From contig NZ_FNRL01000004.1 of NCBI RefSeq assembly GCF_900107795.1, positions 124,001 through 188,000 on the forward strand: a stretch of DNA of 64,000 bases, in the 5' to 3' direction. This DNA comes from Chitinophaga terrae (ex Kim and Jung 2007) (GTDB lineage: Bacteria; Bacteroidota; Bacteroidia; Chitinophagales; Chitinophagaceae). Both the position numbers and the translations under genes were made by a program. Below the pieces are notes generated by a model. It made no database searches. It was not told the origin of the DNA and was given only the letters and a program-made list of their open reading frames with translations. Positions 62,012 through 64,000 of this stretch are shown piece by piece; the stretch's first letter is position 1, and every line of letters begins with the position of its first letter.

Positions 62012-62989
62012 ATGAAGCACAATAAATATACAGGCATCTTAAAGTACACGTTGATCGTATTGGCCTGCCTGGTACTTTCCAGATGTGTTTACCTGAACGA
62101 AGTGGATCAGCCTTCGGAAGTAAAGGCCGGCCAGGACCTCGTTGCAGTGATGCATACACGTTTTGAAATAGCCGAGGCCAGGGCTGCCGACAGGATAGTG
62201 GTAGGCATCCTGGTTCCCAAGAGCTGGAACGCAGCCGCCAATACTACCATGACCTATACCACTACTTCCATGGGTAGCGGCACCATGGTAAAAATACCGG
62301 CCGGCGTACTGACCAACGGGAAGGAATGGCCGGCTGCCCTGCGCGAAAGGTACGGCATAGGACCTAACCTCCTGGATGATATGGAATGGGTTGTATTCTG
62401 GTCGCAAACGACCTATGATGTCGTAAATGGAGATAAACAGGATGTAGACATCAAAATAGTAACAAAAACAGGCCCCGAAAACATGCGGGTAAAACTGGGA
62501 TATTTCATCGCATCCAGCTCCGACGGGTTGAATGACTTCTATACCAACAGGCCGTATAAAGCCATCTTCAAGGACTGCTTCGAGGTAACGGATGGCGACG
62601 GCGACCTGGTCGACTTCTGCAACCCGCAGCTGGCGATCACCGATCCCAATTCGTCGTTAGACAATGATATCATGACCATCACCTTCAACGCCGATGTTGT
62701 GAATACGCCGCTGACCGGAGCCCAGGATGTTTATTTCTGCGTGAAAGCATATACGAACGATGGCCAGGTGATAGACAGGTGCGTACAGCAACCCGGGTCG
62801 CGCATGCCAAAAGCTGCCGGCGTCGGGAACCGCTACAGCATTACGTTCTGGCCAAGGCAATACTTTAATGTAAGCGCCAACCAAACCATCAACCGGCTGG
62901 AATACTATTTCACCGACGCAAGCGGAAATATAAAGGTAGGATACGGTAATACAGCCAGTCCTTTTGTCTATACGTTCAAATGTAAATAG
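62012..62989 (+). CDS. Surface lipoprotein of a SusC/D cluster (DUF4961-type, tentative)
   Basis: 325 residues. A hydrophobic N-terminus ends in LACLVLSRCVYLNEVDQP, a probable lipobox. The body is beta-rich with immunoglobulin-like segments (RIVVGILVPKSWNA, VVFWSQTTYDV, MTITFNADVVNTPL, VKAYTNDGQVIDRC). It resembles surface proteins that follow SusD in Bacteroidota clusters and may bind glycan; the family number is unverified. It overlaps the same transcript as the small lipoprotein (1 bp gap) and runs into the SusC gene 8 bp downstream. Confidence 0.78.
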   Translation: MKHNKYTGILKYTLIVLACLVLSRCVYLNEVDQPSEVKAGQDLVAVMHTRFEIAEARAADRIVVGILVPKSWNAAANTTMTYTTTSMGSGTMVKIPAGVLTNGKEWPAALRERYGIGPNLLDDMEWVVFWSQTTYDVVNGDKQDVDIKIVTKTGPENMRVKLGYFIASSSDGLNDFYTNRPYKAIFKDCFEVTDGDGDLVDFCNPQLAITDPNSSLDNDIMTITFNADVVNTPLTGAQDVYFCVKAYTNDGQVIDRCVQQPGSRMPKAAGVGNRYSITFWPRQYFNVSANQTINRLEYYFTDASGNIKVGYGNTASPFVYTFKCK

Positions 62990-62997
62990 AAATAAAA

Positions 62998-64000
62998 ATG
63001 TTGCGATTTTACTATATAAAATACCTGGCCGTTTCTATCCTGTTTACGTTGCTGCTATCTGTTTCCGCAACTGCGCAGCAGGCGGCAGGTAAGGTACAGG
63101 GACAGGTGGTAGACGACTATGGTTCGCCCCTGCAGGATGTGAAGATACAGCTCAAAGGCTCCGGCAACGCTGCAACTTCAGACGCCAATGGTTCTTTCAG
63201 TATAGACGCTCCCGTTAACAGTTTGCTGGTGGTGTCTAAAGACGGTTATTATACCACAGAATATAAAATAAGCCAGGATACGCTCACGCGTATACGAATG
63301 GAGGCGGCTTTTATCCGCCAGCCTAAAGAAGTGGATGTATTGTATGGAAAGATGCCAAGGAGCCGGGTGTTGGGAGAAGTGAATGCGATCTACAACAGGC
63401 AGTTATCAACTACTCCGGCCTCGCAACTTGCATACGCATTGCCGGGCCAGCTGGCAGGTTTATATACCCAGCAATACAGCGGTTTCAGAAGCCCTGTTAC
63501 AGCAGCGAATTATAACGTGGATATTTTTGTCGGCAACCGTCCTATTCCGGGTGGCGCCAGCCCCTCCGAGAACTCGGAGTTCTTATTGTCCCTGAGGGGA
63601 CAGGGAGCTGTTACCCTGGTAGATGGCGTACAGCGTGATTTCTACTCTGTTGATCCGGAGAATATAGAATCAGTAACAGTACTGAAAGACGCTTTATCTA
63701 CGCTGTTGTTGGGACAGCGGAGTTCGCGGGGAGCCATCCTGATCACCTCAAAAGCTGCAACACCTGGCAAAACGCGGATATCATTTACCGCGCAGCGGGG
63801 AACACAGGAGCCGTTAAAACTGCCGTCTCCCTTACCTGCCTACCAATATGCTTACCTGCTGAATGAAGCGCTGCAGAACGACGGGAAAGACCCCGTATAC
63901 AACCAAAAAGATTTCGAAGCCTACAGGAATGGAACAGATCCCTTCGGACATCCAAATGTTAACTGGTATGACGTACTGTTAAGGGATCGGGCTCCCATAT
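62998..64000 (+). CDS. Second SusC-type TonB-dependent receptor, 3'-truncated by the window
   Basis: Open from ATG 62998 to the window end (334 residues seen). Signal peptide (YLAVSILFTLLLSVSATAQ), carboxypeptidase-regulatory-like domain (GKVQGQVVDDYGSPLQDVKIQLKG, TSDANGSFSIDAP) and the plug (LLSLRGQGAVTLVDGVQRDF, TVLKDALSTLLLGQRSSRGAILIT) are visible. No STN domain is present before the regulatory-like domain, so unlike the SusC at 52352 it should not signal to a FecR protein directly. It continues beyond the window and is presumably the partner of the SusD at 59863. Confidence 0.92.
   Translation, partial: MLRFYYIKYLAVSILFTLLLSVSATAQQAAGKVQGQVVDDYGSPLQDVKIQLKGSGNAATSDANGSFSIDAPVNSLLVVSKDGYYTTEYKISQDTLTRIRMEAAFIRQPKEVDVLYGKMPRSRVLGEVNAIYNRQLSTTPASQLAYALPGQLAGLYTQQYSGFRSPVTAANYNVDIFVGNRPIPGGASPSENSEFLLSLRGQGAVTLVDGVQRDFYSVDPENIESVTVLKDALSTLLLGQRSSRGAILITSKAATPGKTRISFTAQRGTQEPLKLPSPLPAYQYAYLLNEALQNDGKDPVYNQKDFEAYRNGTDPFGHPNVNWYDVLLRDRAPI

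Noticed and set aside
1..64000. tRNA, rRNA and CRISPR genes
   Set aside because: Reading the intergenic regions I found no cloverleaf with a GGTTCRA-type T loop, no rRNA sequence and no regularly spaced repeats; a dedicated search could still find one.

Overview
The window is a chromosomal segment of a Bacteroidota bacterium, most likely a Chitinophaga-like member of the Chitinophagaceae. The evidence is two SusC/SusD polysaccharide-utilisation clusters with FecI-type sigma/FecR anti-sigma pairs, many secreted glycoside hydrolases, Bacteroidota-type promoter elements (TAnnTTTG) and a DUF6443-type RHS protein. There are about 42 protein-coding loci. I saw no rRNA, tRNA, CRISPR array, insertion sequence or phage module.

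Layout. 1-3821: the C-terminal part of a P1B-3 (CopB-type) metal ATPase, an amidohydrolase, and an HtrA-like protease without a signal peptide. 3975-13871: first glycan cluster, with ECF sigma factor, FecR, an in-frame hybrid of the front of a SusC and the back of a SusD, GH29 alpha-fucosidase, a Tat-exported sugar isomerase-like protein and GH20 hexosaminidase. The enzymes suggest fucosylated, N-acetylhexosamine-containing glycans, but the uptake pair appears destroyed. 13968-23108: a VOC protein, then an AT-rich RHS region. It holds an upstream exported companion gene broken by two frameshifts, a full RHS protein with a variable C-terminal toxin-like domain, and a small lipoprotein that may be its immunity partner. 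23372-26127: an orphan class III-type lanthionine synthetase (LanKC).

26151-38891: mixed housekeeping and carbohydrate genes: membrane protein, GH5-like hydrolase, AlkD-like HEAT protein, thioredoxin-fold protein, AraC regulator, MarR-GNAT fusion, nucleoside hydrolase, GH43, FucP-family transporter, cyclopropane fatty acid synthase and SRPBCC protein. 39447-46149: an iron-permease-family protein, then a leftward FNR-like regulator / GH13 / LigD run divergent from a ClC channel, with an FNR-box-like palindrome against the ClC promoter. 46221-50383: GDPD, Nudix hydrolase, an RNA-repair pair (RNA ligase and HD-Pnk) behind a structured leader, and a phosphopantetheinyl transferase. 50653-64000: second glycan cluster, with sigma, FecR, SusC, SusD, GH38-like enzyme, a second SusD, two lipoproteins and the start of a second SusC running off the window.

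Most notable: the SusC-SusD hybrid; two copies of a ~210-235 bp palindromic element placed directly after stop codons at 9400 and 36589; the RHS toxin/immunity locus with its broken companion; the orphan LanKC; the four-cysteine FNR-like regulator with a matching box; and the RNA-repair operon with a nested hairpin leader and a possible small RNA upstream.
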